From: Lagopus muta
Taxonomy: Eukaryota > Chordata > Aves > Galliformes > Phasianidae
Direction of reading: 5' to 3'
Assembly: GCF_023343835.1 (NCBI RefSeq)
Contig: NC_064435.1
Coordinates: 42,436,103 to 42,500,102, forward strand
DNA length: 64,000 bases
Shown here: positions 1 to 13,199 of the stretch, piece after piece
How the letters are laid out: the number at the start of each line of letters is the position of its first letter
Position numbering within the stretch: the stretch's first letter is position 1
The notes under the pieces: generated by a model
What the model saw: only the letters and a program-made list of their open reading frames with translations
What the model was told of the DNA's origin: nothing
Databases searched by the model: none
Translations under genes and position numbers: made by a program

Positions 1-2248
1 CAAGGTTTTCTATGAGACAGAGAGCCAACTGTTTCGTACATTCATCTGAGAAATGAATCCACTTAGCAAAAAGACACTGCTGTGCTTTTTGCACTGTTCC
101 GATATTCATGATGACGAAGTGAATGTTGAAACACTGCCCTGTAAGAAATAAAGCCTGGGAAGACTGGGATTCAATGCCAGAAGTCAAAGGTCAGCAGGAT
201 AAAACAGTACAGTGGGTGCAGTGACTTGCGTGGGTGGACATGTTTCATGAGGTTACTAGGACCCATCAGAGGAGCTGTAGCTTCACTGCTCATTCTGCCT
301 ACAGACAGTACAAATCCCTTGAATTTTCATGACAGCAAACCTCCTGCAAAGACTGCAGAAGCAGTCTTGGAAATGGAGAGCACTTCTTCCTTAGAGTCAT
401 CATTTTGTCGAGTCAAGAATACTGGTTGTCATTCTGAGCTAAACTTTCCAGTCTCTATAAGGTAAAGGCCAAATTCAACTGAAGGCAGATCGTTCCCCAG
501 GACAGATATTCAGATCCAAATAAAAGATTATTTACTTCCACAAAGATTTTGAAAAATCCTGTTCTGTATTCTTTGTGGACATTACATCAGATTATGGCAG
601 AATTTTTGAAGGATAAGTGTTTGTTGAAGTTACCAAGACCATACGAGTTCTCTAAGCATGCCTATTTACTTAAATGGATGTGGATTATGCCCCAAAGTAA
701 CTTTTTGTATATAAACTAAAATAAACTAAGCTCCCTTTATTTCATTACCGTAATTATTCAGGACAGGACATGTTGTCTTGAGATGGAAGAATTACTTACC
801 TAAGAATTGGGCACCCTGTTATATTGGTTTCAATCTATACCACATTTCATTGGGTTTTTCAGCAGAAAAGTGAAGGTAAGAGAAGAATGAGTATGATGCA
901 CAGAAAGTAAATCAGGTTCACTCATTTCCTGGTTATAGTTATGAAATGTGGTACAATTGTGCATAATCACTGGTGCAATTCTTAGCACACTTTGCTAGAG
1001 GCTGGCTAGACTTTGCATCTGCATAGAAATTAAGATGCAAATATGAGTTGTGTTCATTGGTATGGTTAGTGTAAACAGAGGATATTTCTATTGTATATTT
1101 GTATATATTTATATATATATTTATTGTATATTAATGGATATATGAAGAGTACAGTTGCCAGTTGTGTTCAGAAATTGTAGTTTTCTCCATCTGGAAAAAC
1201 TGCAATAATTCTCTTTGTATTCCTGAGTTTTAAAGCAAAAAGAAATATGGGTTGGGGCAGGAAGGGAAGAGGGGATGAAGTCCAGGTGGTTGTTTTAGGG
1301 TAAAGAATGCAGAAAAGTCGAAGCAAAATGGATGATTTAATTTCTCATCATTATTCTACTGAAGAATTAAATTTGCAAGGTCATGTCGAGGCATATTCAG
1401 TCAGAGGCATATCAGTGAAGGTAACGGGATTCAGATGAGTTCCCATCCAAGAGATATTTAAAGAAGCAGCTTTTCTCTAAATACATGTACAAATCAGCGT
1501 TGTCTCGACTCACGTTGCATATTAAACCAAAGCTTAGCTTCCTGCAGCTAAAGGACCGTATTTTTGTTCTTATCAAAAAAACTGACCCAAGTTCTGAAAT
1601 CCGCCTTCCCACGTTTACTTTGCAAGATATCGCTGCATTTCATTTATGGCTTTCATGTACTTCATTCCTTTGTTTCATTTTACAATTCTCTGCCCATACC
1701 TGTAACAGCAGAAATTCGCTTTCTGCACTTCCCATGCCTCACTAATAAATAATCATGGTAGAACGGACATGAAGAAATATTGGTTCTCTGCATCAGGCCC
1801 ATGCATTTTTTTGAACATATCAGATGAGTACTTCCTCTAATTCATGCATTTAATAAACAGCTGTATTTCAGGTGTGTTGCAATTGAATATGGGAAGAACA
1901 ATTCAGAACATGTAAGAAAGGAAAGAAAGGGAATAGAATTACCACAGAAAAATTCTTACAGGATAATTTTTGAAAAGTCTAAACTAAATTATTTCTGGAG
2001 TGAGTACGTTTTCCCTATTAATATTCACCTTTTTATTAACTTTCTTGAACTTGACACTGAATTGCAAAGATATCATTTAAGATCTTTTGAACTACTTTAG
2101 AAATATGCGTCAGCTGTTTTTGATTGAATTTATTATTAACAGCTGGCAGCCTTGGCTTTAGGAATCCAACTGTGATACATAAAAATGATATTTCAGGTTT
2201 TTCTTTTAACCAAATCTGTAATTCGCAGCGTCTTAAATGATTCAATTC
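1..2248. other. Non-genic AT-rich sequence
   Basis: No coding exon, RNA gene or recognisable transposon was seen. The open frames are 62-86 codons, overlap one another on both strands, and show no domain-like composition. A TA-rich low-complexity patch lies at 1,085-1,140. The stretch is treated as intergenic or intronic background. Confidence 0.6.
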
Positions 2249-2312
2249 TTCCTTTTTTTTTTTTTTTTTTTTTTGTTCTATTTTTTCCTTTTTTTTCTTT
2301 TTTTTTTTCCAA
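2249..2312. repeat. Poly-T / T-rich low-complexity tract
   Basis: A run of 22 T (2,253-2,274) is followed by further T blocks separated by single C, G or A bases. On the minus strand this reads as poly-A and produces a lysine/glutamate-rich open frame of 117 codons, which is an artefact of the tract. It may be a microsatellite or the tail of an old retroposed sequence; no flanking gene copy was recognised. Confidence 0.85.
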
Positions 2313-5300
2313 CAAGTGCTGGGAAACAAGCAGCCCAGGTACCAGCAATATGCAGTACCCAGATTTTTAGCTTCCTTATCTTCTGTCACAGGGAGTCAGA
2401 CTTCAAACCTGAATTCAGATTAGCCTATGAATGAGAAACAGAAGCCAAGTAATGCTGAAATAGGCAGAAGTGGAGGTATCAGTAAGCTTTGTTCCTTTGT
2501 AACATCTCCTACTATGCCCTCATATGGTTAAAACCACATACAGCCTTGGGATGTTCAGTCAAAAATAATAAGTAAGCCTGACAAAAGTGTGGTCACTTCT
2601 GTAACGGGGCAGAAAAGATCCCAACTTTTCTTACCCAACAATCCAAATGTTCAAAACTTCAGGTCTGATCATTGGGGAAACATCCGGGAAGGTGCTGCAG
2701 TCTTCAGCATGAACTCTTTCAAGTCCCATAAGCTTCAAGGGCTTTTATTTTTTATTTTATTTTTATTTTTATTTAGAAATGTGAATTTCTGTCATGTGCC
2801 CTACATAGCTTGCTTCCCCCTAGATCTGTCACTACATCAATGTGCAGAAATATTTGCCGCTTTCTGGAAAGTGGTGTTGGATCAAACAGACAATTTGGAG
2901 TTTTTACAAAAAGCATATTAGGCAATAACTACAGTTTTACAAAGCTCATGCTGGTCTGTGATGCAGTCATAGGACTGCTTCCCCACCCCTTCTCTTGAAC
3001 CTGCTCCTTAAATCCCATGAGCCTCACTTGAGGCTCTGTTTGTTTATATATGTATTCTATTTCATCTACTGCGTATCTCTGTGATCCTCTCTGTAGCACA
3101 AGGGCTCAGACTTTTGCTGTATGTCTCTTTTTGCACATGTGACAGATGCGAATTAAAAATTGCAAGAAACATACTGAACAAAACCAAAACCTTGTGAAAG
3201 CCATTAAAGCACTGGAGTGGTTTATTAAACGCTGACTCCATACCCCAAATGCAATTTTAATGAGAAAGCTTAACCATCACGCTGCAACTGGATCCTTATA
3301 TTCTAAAATTACCACTTTTAGAAAGTCTAGAGAAAACAGATGGGAAAGAGAAATTCTCTTTTGGTTGAAATCCAAGCTTTGGGGAAATCTTTATGAGAAA
3401 AGACTGTCTGACGGCACTACCCACCTGGAAGGGGTGCAAGGGAAAGCCAAGGTCAGACACTTAGCAAACAGCTTTGAGACATGAGCCATTGTGAAGGACA
3501 CACAAAACAGAATGATTCCACTCCTTTGGATGCCATGTACATTGTGAAATTTACTTAGGAGTTATGGGGGTTTAATTTTATAAAATCACTTGGTGTAAAA
3601 AATTTTCGTCTTAAACATATGATGCCTATTTTGTCTCACATATGTGGCAATTTCTTTTAAAGAAAAATGAAAACGTGGAAGTGGAGTTATAACAGCTTCT
3701 TTAATTTTTTTCTGTATTCTAAATTATGCTTATTCACCCATACATTCCCTCTCTGAGTATTCATTTAGAAGGAAGGTTTTGCAATAGTCACATTTAATTT
3801 ATCAGGGTGCAATAATTTGTGTTTCCCAATCATCTTGCAGACTTTGGTTCATTATACTATTGTTTCACATGAGTAAGTTAGCAAAGTTTGGATTGATTGA
3901 CTCTAATTAACTAAAACTGGTTCCAGGCTGTGCATCTATTGTCATGGTAGCTACCCACAAAGCTCCAAACTGTTCAGTAATGGCAATATAACATACTATC
4001 GATATGAAAACTCCAGCAAATGTTTAACGTTGGGCTTGTCAGCAAATGAAGAAAAGCACTAGTAGAGGAGGGAGAAAGGGACATTAGGACAAGCATGTCT
4101 CGGAAGGCAATGGGGAAATGTAGCCTTCCAGAGCTGCTTGTGCCCTGATCTTTCCACTTATTGTCACCAAGACAAAGATGTGCACTTTGTCCTGTGAGGG
4201 AAAATTTCATGTTTTGTTGTCTAAAAAAGCACTGGAAATGTATGCAGAAATCTAGGCTAAGACATGACTTTCTGAAATAACGTATGGGGCTTCTCCCACT
4301 GTATATATACATTTAATAGATATATTATTTAAAAATTATTTCATCCTGGTTTTTGAAGCTCACTTGCATGAATTCCAAATCTATTTTCTTTACTGCCATG
4401 AAGAAAAACCAACCATGAATAAAAGCATCCCCACACATGTGGCACTGCAGAAACAGCTGCACTGAAAGCTGGGAACAACAAGCAAATCTTCTGTTTCCTT
4501 GTTTGTTCTTTAGTGTTCTAATTCTGAAATTAAGCAAAGCCACGAGGATCTCAGAGGACAAGCTCTTTGCTGCACTGTAGCATGTCCAGAATGTGAAAGC
4601 CTGAAAGTGTAAGTCTTTATAACATAATACATGTACTCTGTAGAGATGCATGACCTAAATTCTTAGCCTCTGCATACCTGTGAACCTTTACAGTGTTCTC
4701 CTAATGGTAATGCCAGTGTCAAGCACATGGGTTGGGAAAGGGCAGGACTGCTTTCCTTTGCTTGTCCAACTTATATGACTACACTGCTGCCATTTCCAGT
4801 GCCCGGCTCAGGAGATATTTGCATGACCTGTCAGTATCCTAGGCCCATTTATCCAGGGGCCAATTCCCTTGGATGACACTTAGTCCTTCCTGTGCCCCAT
4901 GGGTCTGTCTCCCCTATCTTTAATGCATGTGATTAATATCACGATTCAAATACAGTCATGGCATTCATCTCTAAGTTTCCCATGCCCTGCAGCTCAGGCA
5001 AGTCAGAGCTCTACTCTTCAATATGTAGCTGTTTCTCTTTTTCAGATGCTCGTTGTCCAAACTTTGCACTGTTTGTAGTGTCAGCACCCGATTGCAGCCA
5101 GATTGACCATATAACCTGGCTGCCCTGGGGCTGTGCAGGAGGGTCACCCCATCTTCTCTAACCCCAGGAATGGCTCTGCCTCAGCTGGGGCTGTGGTGGC
5201 CAGGCATTGCAGCATGGGCAGACTGGCTGCCTTGCATTTTCAGCCTGTATTCATGAGAACTCTTTTTGGGTTTCCCAAACTGGCATGCCTCATCATGCGT

Positions 5301-5474
5301 TGTTTCCAAGGAGATCTTTGTAGTTTCATGTTTTCCCCAGGCTGGACAGAGGGATTGAGAGCAGGGCTCGCAGGTAGGAGCCACAGGGGCACTCTGGTCC
5401 CGCCGGGTGTGTGTGTGCAGTTCCCATCAACTTCAGTGCAATTTACATCCCTGGGAGTGATGGAATTGGGTCCC
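2313..5474. other. Non-genic sequence, no recognised element
   Basis: No supported exon, RNA gene or repeat family was recognised. It includes a short T/A low-complexity patch at 2,748-2,776. The part from about 4,950 to 5,474 is more GC-rich and carries a 191-codon open frame that continues into the ancient SINE-like repeat downstream. That frame has no domain I recognise and an overlapping minus-strand frame of similar quality, so I do not call it a gene. Confidence 0.55.
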
Positions 5475-5775
5475 GGAGCCTGGTGCCAGCCCTGCTCTGA
5501 CTCACTGTGCGCCTCTGGGCAAGTCATTTCACACCAGGCTGTGATACCTCTCATTGAACTACACATTACGCCAAAAAGGGTCTTGTGGAAATCAATGGAG
5601 CTACTTGTGGAGCACTTGCACTTAGTAAGTGTGTCACAATCTGGCCTATGCTTAAGTTTCCCCTTTTATAGGAAATTAGAGGCTCATTTTCAAGGTTGTG
5701 GGGCTTAATTAGTTTATGTTTGCAAAACACATCTTATTGCTGGTGAAAGGGAATAACCATTATTATGATGATGAT
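5475..5775 (+). repeat. Ancient MIR/CORE-SINE-like fragment, interrupted
   Basis: The left part (5,475-5,533) has the MIR-like order CTGACTCACTGTG, then CTCTGGGCAAGTCATTTCAC. The right part (5,649-5,775) continues with TTAAGTTTCCCCTTTTATAGG, then GGCTTAATTAGTTTATGTTT, and ends in an ATTATTATG-type tail. That is the order of a CORE-SINE/MIR body and 3' tail. About 115 bases of different sequence separate the halves. Known of the family: MIRs are tRNA-derived, L2-mobilised amniote SINEs that stopped moving before bird diversification. Assignment is from memory of the consensus, not an alignment. Confidence 0.55.
5550..5648. repeat. Possible old element nested in the SINE-like fragment
   Basis: This sequence separates the two halves of the MIR-like repeat. 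It contains GGAAATCAATGGAGCTAC and, further on, GTCACAATCTGGCC. Both resemble pieces of the palindromic non-autonomous elements with a CCATTGA..TCAATGG core that are common in reptile and bird genomes. No clear left arm or target-site duplication is visible, so an insertion is inferred only from the split SINE. Confidence 0.35.
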
Positions 5776-7417
5776 GCGTTCAGTGCATGGCAAGGTCTTG
5801 GGTCTGTTTAGGCTTTGCTTCATTTATTCTGTAGAAAAAAAAAGTCCTTCCTTTGCAATCATTTGAAAACCTATTTCCATGAATGGTGCACTCACTCTTC
5901 TGACAGAAGCATGGGGGAAAAAAGGAAGCAAACTCTTCTCGAGCAAAGAGCCCAGTTACTATGCAATAGCTATGGCAGGACAGTGGGGCCTGACCAAATA
6001 CAGCCGCCTGTGATGTGAACTTGGTGTGGATCAACTGTAGGGTAATACACTCCCATACACAAATGCCATTCTCTTTCCCAGACTCAAGGTGTGTTCTTCT
6101 TTAACCCTAGCGTGTATCATATCTTTAAAACTCAGCTTTAGGAAGCAGTTTGGGTTTTGTTTTTTTTTTCATCAGCTGTAATCAGTTTCTTGAATTCCGC
6201 TTTTTGTTGGGGTTTTTTGTTGTTTTAATCCAAGTATGGTTCTCATGGTGTAGTAAATGACATTAGGCTTTTGTAAATTCTCGCAGAATATAACAGATCA
6301 TTGGTTTTATAACACAGTCACTGCTTTTGCATTCTGATGAGATTATTAGTAGCAGCCTGGAATACAACATCCCTGCATACTGTTAGTTAAAAAAATAAAA
6401 GTTTACTAAATGGTCTCTTGTCAACTGTATCTGAAAATCATTATATTTTCTCTGCTTTCCTTTATATGGAGAGGTTCTTCAGTGAGCTGGAGGGTTACGT
6501 TGGTCTGAAGTTACAGAATTATTACAGAAATGCTGTTTATTTCTCTCTAGCGCTGTTTGTTTTTCTACAGAAAACCTATTTTTAAAGTATTTATATATTG
6601 ATTTTAAAAAATTGTTCCCATTCTCAAGACATGCAGCACGACATCTCAGCTCAGTAAATATGTTTTTCCTTTCCGATTTTAACTTAAATTACATCAGACT
6701 TTTTTTAATCTCATGTCAAAGCACATACAAATCAAGCTGTTTTCTGTTCTTTTCACACATCTGTCTTACGGACCCAATGTAGTTTCCCCTGCCAATGAAG
6801 ATGTGAACCATGAGATCTTGCCAAGCCAAATTCCTCTCTCCACCCTGTACTGCAGCTCCCACTGTGCATCCCAATACACAGGGCTGCTGATCCACCCACT
6901 GTCTGACCAGGGCCATGCATCAGGCTCTCCTCACAAGGCAGAAGGGAGGGGAGAATTTTTAGCTTTAAGGTAGTTTTAAGGACTAAAAATGCTGGAATTA
7001 AATGCTGGATACTAGCACGCAGCATTTTCTCTGCTTCCCTACTCTTATTAACATACATCTGTATTAGCGCCATGACAGTCCACTCTACAAATTGATGCAA
7101 TACCAAATAAAGAGCCTGCACTGTGCACCTTAACGACTCAACAGGAACCATTACATCTGATCTAGTCAATATTATACATTTTTTAAAAATGTATAAATGC
7201 GTATTTAAATGAGAGATCTGATCTGCTCCAGCAATTCTGGTCTATCAGAAACATAATATGCATTTTAAAAAAACTGCTGGCATACATTTTACATTTTTAC
7301 CTGGGAAGCAGAACACTAGGTCACATACCAACATTTTCTTGATGTGTTTGTTTGAAAACAAAGCGAAAATTTGAGCGAAAATGGATGAAGTGCTCACTGT
7401 CTTGTCTCACTATGGCA
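5776..7417. other. Non-genic sequence
   Basis: No supported gene or repeat family. A near-perfect AT palindrome (TATACATTTTTTAAAAATGTATA without one base) lies at about 7,173-7,195. The open frames (67-138 codons) overlap on both strands without recognisable features. Confidence 0.55.
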
Positions 7418-7664
7418 TGGTTTCAAACTAAAAGAGAGGAGATTTAGACTGGATTTAGAGAAAAAGTTTTTTTACAATAAGGCTGGTGAGACACTGGCAC
7501 AGGCTGCTCAGAGGTGGTGGATGTCTCATACTTGGAGACACTTAAAGTCAGGCTGGATGGGGTTCTGAGCAACCTGATGTGGCTGTAGGCGTTCCTATTC
7601 ATCGCAGGACAGTTGGACCATGTGACCTTTAAATTTCCCTTCCAGTTCAAATTATTCTATGACA
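7418..7664 (+). mobile_element. CR1 LINE 3' fragment (plus)
   Basis: It begins with TTTCAAACTAAAAGAGAGGAG and continues with GACACTGGCACAGGCTGCTC and GAGGTGGTGGATG. It ends with CCTTCCAGTTCAAATTATTC and TATGACA. This is the order of the last ~250 bases of an avian CR1. The 5' end is truncated, no ORF2 remains, and it cannot move by itself. The ATTCTATGA tail unit appears only once. Confidence 0.9.
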
Positions 7665-10600
7665 TCACTAGCTTCCCTGTTACCCTGAAGTCCAAACCAG
7701 TGCCCCCAGCTTTGCATATCCCTCCTACAGGTTTTGCTCTATGTCTCTAGCATAGTGAATGGATATGTCTGCTCTAGATACAGCTGGGAGGAATGATCCA
7801 CTTGCATCTTAGCAGAGCATGGTGAGGCCTTTGCTGGTTTACAGCGCTGCTCACAGTCCTCCAGACACCAGCTGCACATACCCACCCCACATGATAAGGA
7901 AGTGCTGAGGGAGTAAGATACCACCTGTGCCCACAGGTTATCACAGCTTTGCTGGTAGGGGATGTGAGAGAGAGAGGAATTTAGATGTAAAATATTGGGG
8001 ATGTATTTCTCTTTTGAATAAGATCATTCCCTGCAGTTTTCCCAAAATGGGTCAGATTGGATTGGGAGCGGCTCCTTGAGGCAGAGAGAAGGGCTGTGAG
8101 GAAATATCACCTACAACACAGGCTACAGTTACATTTTGAAAGGTTACCATCACCAGATGTGGCCAGATCCATCACAAACCTTCCTCTGGACTTTCCCTTA
8201 ATGCAGTTATTCCTGGAGGCAGGTGACAGTGTAAGCATCTTGGGTTTTCAAACAAAAGCAGGTTTCTGTCACCCAGCTTTGTGGTTTGGAAACGTGTAAC
8301 TTACAGGCTCTAGTTTCACATTATGAGGACTCAGATATACCTAGTTTGTCTGTATGGCTCTTCTATCAGGCAACATGAAGAGGTGTGCATCTTCATGGGT
8401 GCATAGAGGAGATGTACTGTCACTAAGGCAGACTGGTTGGTATAAGGCATGCCACATCAGCCCTTCAAACACATAGTAAGGCATATTTCAGAGCAGCCCA
8501 TGTGGAAATAGCAGCTGCAGCTGTAGGTAAATGTGTATTTCAGAGGAGTAAATACCACAGACGATTTAGATCTGTGCTTCCTTTTGCTTCCTAGGTGAGA
8601 GGAGCTGGGTGTTAGTGCTACTAGGGGACATCCTCCTTTAACACTGTAATAAGTAACCTACAAATGCAAGAGTTAAGTGTTTACTCAGTGCTGTGTAAGA
8701 CAAAAGTGATGGTCCTTCACTGACAGAGCCAATTTGGGGGCAGCTTCTAGCTTAAAACAGTGAGCAACTCAGGATGGCATGGAAGAAAACTGTTCCAAAA
8801 GCAGTCCCAAGTCTTAAAGCTATCTCCCATTTCCATATCAGAAGAGTAATTCAATGTGCAAATATTATTAAAAAAGAAATGTATGAAATAATGAAGAATC
8901 ATTTCTGTCAAATGGATATAAGATGCTAATTGGTGATGTGCTGAATCCCAGAGATGCTTGACATTCAAAAAGTGAGTGAAGTACGGCAGAGCATTTGTAT
9001 AGGCCATCTGGAGATGTACACCATACTCTACAGTTGATGAGAAAGTGGCATTAAACTGAAATTTTTGATTCCAAGATCTAAATATGCATAACTACAGGCT
9101 TCAAATTTCATAGATCGCTGGGAAGATCGCAGATAAGCAGCAATCTGGCACATCCCCGACTAGAGGGAGATGTATGCCACTGAGAGAAATGCTTTGCACT
9201 CCATTCCCTACAAAATTATTAATGAAGAACTTCCATAAACTTCAGTAAAAACTTCAAAACTCAAATTCCCATTTATTTATACAGTTTTAGCTTCTGGGGT
9301 ACTCTGACTGTGATATCTCTGTGCAGACTGGGATATCCATATTTCATATCAGCAAACTCTGGTACTGCTACAAAGAGAACAACATGCAAAGCCTGGCCAG
9401 AAACGCCGTACAAAACTGCCTGATGATGCTGCCCATTCTGGCATGATGCTAGGATTTCTCTAGTAAGAGAATAAAAATGTTGTGAAAGCAGGTACTAGCA
9501 GTAGCTGTTCAACACTCTTAGTTTCTAGAAATTCATAATTTATGCCTCTGAACAGTTTGCTCTTTGTAAAATATGCCCTTATGAAGAACTTACACATTTT
9601 AAACCTTAGAAAGTCTCAGATGGTAGTTTCAGACATTACATCACATCTGTATGCATTGCTACTTTCTTCATACATTACCATCAATTCTTTGCAGGTCTGA
9701 AGCCTCACAGGCTACCATGGCATGTCCTGAACCCACTGTATCAAATGCTGTACAAGCATCCCAGCCCATATGGCCTACAAACTGAATGTAGGAGAAATGC
9801 TAAGTCACAGCTTGACATAGTGATTGAGCACCTACTGGGGAAGCAGGGCCCACTCATGGGAGCTCAGGTGCACTCAATGTGCCTGAGTAACTGGAAGGGG
9901 TAGAGACAAGATTTAGCCCTTCCCAGACCTCATTTATGGGTTGGTAGTGGAGGTAAGGGTATCTTGCTGGAGACTCTTGCCTACTTGAGATCTTCTAAAG
10001 GTGAGTACATTTACTTTGTTTCTGCAATTGTTGCTGCTGCATTTGGTATTGTCCCCTTTTGTTGCAGCCTAGGACTTTGCTAACCTGCAATTATTGTAGT
10101 ACTTTCCATCACATTATAGCATTAACACTGAAGAACAGAGGGGAAGCATCTGGCTGGAGTGTCACTGGGAGGGAGATGGAGGTAGGAAGCAAGGCAGAGA
10201 TCTGTAGTTGGTGTCAACCAGAGGAAAAAGTTAAAGAAAACAAAGAAGTGACCTTCATGTTGTTATTAAAAGCCTCTTCCCAAGCTTGAAGAACAGCAAC
10301 AGAGAAAGTAAGAATGTGCTTGCTTTGGTGTAGTAGCTGGGAGTTGTTGACTCCTCCCTCGCCCTTGTCATCATCTGTGCTAAAAGCATGAGGGATGCTG
10401 CAGGCTGGTTAGGGAGACAAATTCTGCTGAATTGCATAGATACTGGAAGATCTACAAAGAGCAAAGTCACAGCTGAACACAGGCCTTAGTGACAAACAGG
10501 ATGATGATGGTGTAGATTAAAGCAAAGGAAGCAGGGAAAGATTTGAAGAGGAAAATTAAAATACACCTTGTGACTTACAGTCACTCAACTCAAGATCCAA

Positions 10601-10670
10601 TTCATGTTTGTATAAATTGAAACGTGGGAGTATCCCATATAATTCAATTTTCTTCCTACCCCCCTGGACA
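7665..10670. other. Non-genic sequence
   Basis: No supported exon, RNA gene or transposon in these 3 kb. Open frames are 60-86 codons and unremarkable. Confidence 0.55.
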
Positions 10671-10957
10671 TAGAATCATAGAATTGTTCAGGTTGGAAAA
10701 GATCTTAAAGATCGTCAAAGTCCAACTACAACCTGACCATACTATCCTAACAACCCTCTGCTAAATTGTGCCCCTGAGCACCACATCCAAATGTTTTTTA
10801 AACACATCCAGGGATGGTGACTCAACCACCTCCCTGGGGAGCCTATTGCAGTGCTTAACATCCCTTTCTGTAAAGACATTTTTCCTGAAATCCATCCTAA
10901 ACTTGCCCTGGTGTCACTCAAGGCATATGTCTCTAATTTGGTCTGCTTGCACACCAT
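10671..10957 (-). mobile_element. CR1 LINE 3' fragment (minus)
   Basis: It starts on the plus strand with TAGAATCATAGAATTGTTC and GGTTGGAAAAGATCTTAAAG, the complement of a CR1 3' end. It continues through CATCCAGGGATGGTGACTCA, ACCACCTCCCTGGGGAGCC and GTAAAGACATTTTTCCTGAA. It is 5'-truncated and non-coding. Its 5' side abuts a plus-strand CR1-like tail, making a head-to-head pair. Confidence 0.92.
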
Positions 10958-11037
10958 GTTGGACATGGGTTAAGGGTGATTGTGGGCTGACTGCTGGACT
11001 ATACAGGGTTTGAGGTCTTTTCCAGCCTCTATGATTA
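10958..11037 (+). mobile_element. Short CR1-like 3' tail (plus)
   Basis: The sequence TTGGACATGGGTTAAGGGTG, then GGGCTGACTGCTGGACTATA and TTTGAGGTCTTTTCCAGCCT, ending CTATGATT, matches the end of a sense CR1 (GGCTGAT..TTGGACTAGATG..GAGGTC..TTCCAACC..ATGATT). It directly follows the minus-strand copy. The exact junction is uncertain by about 10 bases. Confidence 0.65.
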
Positions 11038-13078
11038 CTGGTTTAGGTGCCTTATTCTTGAACTGATGGCTAGATATCGTTAAGGAGACATCAGATAAAG
11101 TGAAGAATAGGGCATGAAGATCTATTCTGAGCTAGAAACTCAAAACAACCAGGAGAATTAAACAAGATATGAAGTGAGCAACGTTGTTTTGTGCTTTAAA
11201 ACCAAGTTTATAGGGATGCAGTTGTGTGATTTGCTTGCTTCGCATCTAATCTGTGCAGTTTGGGTGTCTGTTCCTAAGTGGATCCAAGGTTAATTAATGT
11301 GAAACTGTGCACTGAAAGTAAGGCCACCACGCTAATAATTCACCAGCATGCCAGGTGAAAGAGCTGCAGAGATCACCTTGTCTGTTCCTCTGCCAGAAGT
11401 CAGAGGAGTGAAACTAAAAAGGGGAAGGGGGAAAAAAAAAAAAAAAAAAAATATTCCTGAATATTCTTAAATGTCCTCATCGGTGGCAACTTCAGAACTT
11501 TCTTGAATAAATTGTGACAATGTTCACTGTTCCTGTTTACAGGAAAGTTTGCCCAGTATCTGAATGTAGTTTTCATTGATGCCTATTGAATTTATCACTT
11601 TCTATTCATCCAATTAGGCTATGTTCTTTAAAGTTAAGTTTTGATCATTTGTTGTTAGCACAGATTCCAATGGATTTATAGAGTTGTCAAACACAGTTTT
11701 TTGTGATCAGCTTTCAATTGGGTAATTAATCATTGCGTTTGTTTTCTGTTATTGTGATTCTATTTTGCATGTGTATACATGATTGATTTTTAGGCATGCA
11801 AATGGTCTTATTAGAGGCAATGACACTAGTGGATTTATAGCTGAGCACATGCTTACAGGTTTGGAGAATCAAGATAATGGCAGTAATTGTGGTGCTGTAT
11901 AAAAATCCTCTCATCTCAGCCTTGGACTTCTGCTATACCAGATCATAGGTAGTCCTTCAAACTAGGAATACTGGAAAGTCATTAATGATATCCAATAATC
12001 TCAAAAATCAGTAAATGTTGGTTACACAGACAAAGGATTATGGCACTGTCACAGCCAAGAATTGCTTTAACAGGCTGGATTGCCATTTCCAGGGTGGAAT
12101 TTGTAAGTATAACTCGCCAAGTATTTGCTCCCTTACAATAACATTTATTAAGACTATCAACCAGTGATTTTCAGCATCTCTCCGTAGTAATTGCAAGGTG
12201 GAGTTCATGATTTTGGAAAATAAACGTGCTGTTAAAGGGTTGACTTCTCTAAGGCACAAATAACTTAAGAGTTGACCTCAAATCAATTGTTTGAAGTGGT
12301 TGACTTCAGGGTGTATTTTTAAATATGAATAGCATGGATATTGCTCATATCCATGGGTATTTATTAAAAAGTATTCAGGCTATTTAGGAAAGTTTTTGAG
12401 AGAAATTATTTAAAGGAAAAGCCACAAGCTTTTTAAGTTGATTTGAATAAAGAATACAATTCAATATTAAACATACAGTTTAAACAGTCCATTCATTGTG
12501 CTTTGCTAAAACTTAATAGTAGATTTTGAATTTCCAGAGAATCCTGAATTTTTAATGCTGGTAAAACTTGTCCACTTAATTTTTAGCAGATATTGAAATG
12601 CTTACAAGCTTAGATGAGATGCAGATCCCTTGTTGCCAGCAAGAGAATGTCAGACTCTACTGAGGAGTAAAGAAACCCTGGAGAACAGAAGGGATGTGCC
12701 TTAGAGCAACTGTGGCTATCACTAGATAGGCTCAGTGACTCTCAGGAAGTGCGCACCCAAGTGTGTGTGGGAGAATTACTAGAGAAGCCAAAAAACACTG
12801 AGTCTAAAAGCAGTGTTATTCAGGGCTTGGGATCCAGCTGACAGGTTCAACACATTAGCGGCATCTGTGAATATGTGCAAGGGAAGCCGTGAGCATTCAT
12901 GTGTCTGCTACTTTTTGCCTCTCCTGTTTCAAAAACACTGATTCCATATCCATATAGAAGGACAACACTAAGTAAGAAGCCCGCTCTCTCCTATCCCCCC
13001 AGTGAAGCGTTTGGGAGGGCAGCTCACCTGGTCTGCGTTGCTTTCTCCACATTAAGGAGAGACAGTGGCAAAAACATT
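11038..13078. other. Non-genic sequence with poly-A tract
   Basis: No supported gene. A run of 20 A at 11,432-11,451 follows a G/A-rich stretch. From about 11,460 to 12,600 the sequence is AT-rich and free of recognisable repeats. It could hold conserved regulatory DNA but nothing in the sequence alone proves this. Confidence 0.5.
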
Positions 13079-13199
13079 TGAATGTGGTGCTCAGGGACAT
13101 GATTTAGCAGAGGGTTGTTAGGGTAGTATGGTTATATTGGAGTTGAACTCAATGATCTTTAAGGTCTCTTCCAACCTGAACAATTCTATGATTCTGTGA
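13079..13199 (+). mobile_element. CR1 LINE 3' tail (plus)
   Basis: It contains CTCAGGGACATGATTTAGCA, TTGGAGTTGAACTCAATGAT and GGTCTCTTCCAACCTGAACA, and ends ATTCTATGATTCTGTGA. Only the last ~120 bases of the element remain. The tail has two octamer-like units, which supports the assignment. Confidence 0.9.

Noticed and set aside
2036..2389. 117-codon minus-strand lysine-rich frame
   Set aside because: The lysine/glutamate core is the translated poly-T tract at 2,249-2,312.
5133..5708. 191-codon plus-strand open frame
   Set aside because: It runs through an ancient SINE-like repeat and has no recognisable domain; overlapping minus-strand frames are equally good.
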